A stretch of DNA of 7,619 bases from positions 1 to 7,619 of the forward strand of contig JASHVC010000698.1 of assembly GCA_030039655.1 (NCBI GenBank), written 5' to 3'. This document shows positions 7,551-7,619 of the stretch, one piece after another. The notes under the pieces are model-generated. The model was not told where the DNA came from. It saw only the letters and a program-made list of their open reading frames with translations, and made no database searches. The position numbers and the translations under genes are program-made. This stretch comes from Xanthobacteraceae bacterium. GTDB lineage: Bacteria > Pseudomonadota > Alphaproteobacteria > Rhizobiales > Xanthobacteraceae. Position 1 is the first letter of the stretch. Each line of letters begins with the position of its first letter.

Positions 7551-7619
7551 ATTCCCGCGCAAGCGAGAATCAAGAACAGCTTGCGCCGATTGCGAATCCC
7601 CGCTCGGGTTCTCGACCTA
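7551..7619. repeat. Palindromic intergenic sequence, possible REP-like repeat copy
   Basis: ATTCCCGC (7551-7558) and GCGAGAAT (7563-7570) form a stem with one mismatch. It recalls, from memory, intergenic palindromes of the type TCATTCCCGCG-AAGCGGGAATC common in alphaproteobacterial genomes. A competing perfect eight-base stem follows, and GAATCCCCGCTCGGGTTC (7594-7611) is another imperfect palindrome. A repeat family cannot be proved from one copy. No gene is seen after 7536. Confidence 0.35.
7557..7586. terminator. Eight-base hairpin after the small gene, possible terminator
   Basis: GCGCAAGC (7557-7564) and GCTTGCGC (7579-7586) are a perfect eight-base inverted repeat with a 14-base loop, starting 20 bases after the stop codon of the small gene. 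No T-run follows, so termination would have to be rho-dependent or the stem may instead stabilise the transcript. Confidence 0.3.

Overview
The window is a high-GC bacterial chromosome segment, most likely from an alphaproteobacterium of the Rhizobiales (Hyphomicrobiales) type. This rests on the strong G/C bias at third codon positions, the gene order of the central operon, and a small two-helix membrane protein that resembles short rhizobial proteins. The placement is inference; there is no rRNA or other marker gene.

Layout. Positions 1-49 may hold the last codons of an upstream gene. Positions 50-333 have no convincing gene. A compact plus-strand operon fills 334-7058: (1) an 1111-residue fusion of a transglutaminase-like cysteine enzyme with a DUF2126 (COG4196) domain, a predicted circularly permuted glutamine-synthetase-like ligase; (2) an 833-residue fusion of a circularly permuted type 2 ATP-grasp enzyme (COG2308) with an alpha-E helical domain (COG2307); (3) a 292-residue stand-alone transglutaminase-like protein (COG1305). 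Genes 1 and 2 are 12 bases apart; genes 2 and 3 overlap by four bases (GTGA). A hairpin with a short T-run follows gene 3, then three more hairpins in the 262-base gap. A 71-residue membrane protein with a good ribosome binding site lies at 7321-7536, and the window ends in palindromic sequence.

How the genes may work together. Comparative genomics (Iyer, Aravind and co-workers, amidoligase survey) predicted that this set forms a widespread peptide-synthesis or peptide-tagging system: two ATP-dependent amide-bond ligases, the helical alpha-E partner, transglutaminase-fold enzymes that cut or transfer amide bonds, and usually an NTN-hydrolase peptidase of the Anbu type. The substrate and tag are, as far as I know, not established. 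Here both transglutaminases keep their Cys-His-Asp triads and the recognisable motifs of both ligases are present, so the operon looks functional. No Anbu gene is visible at the 3' end, where a terminator-like hairpin follows instead. No signal peptides are seen in the three large proteins, so they probably act in the cytoplasm.

I see no mobile element, CRISPR array, tRNA or rRNA. The long minus-strand open frame across genes 1 and 2 is a codon-bias artefact.
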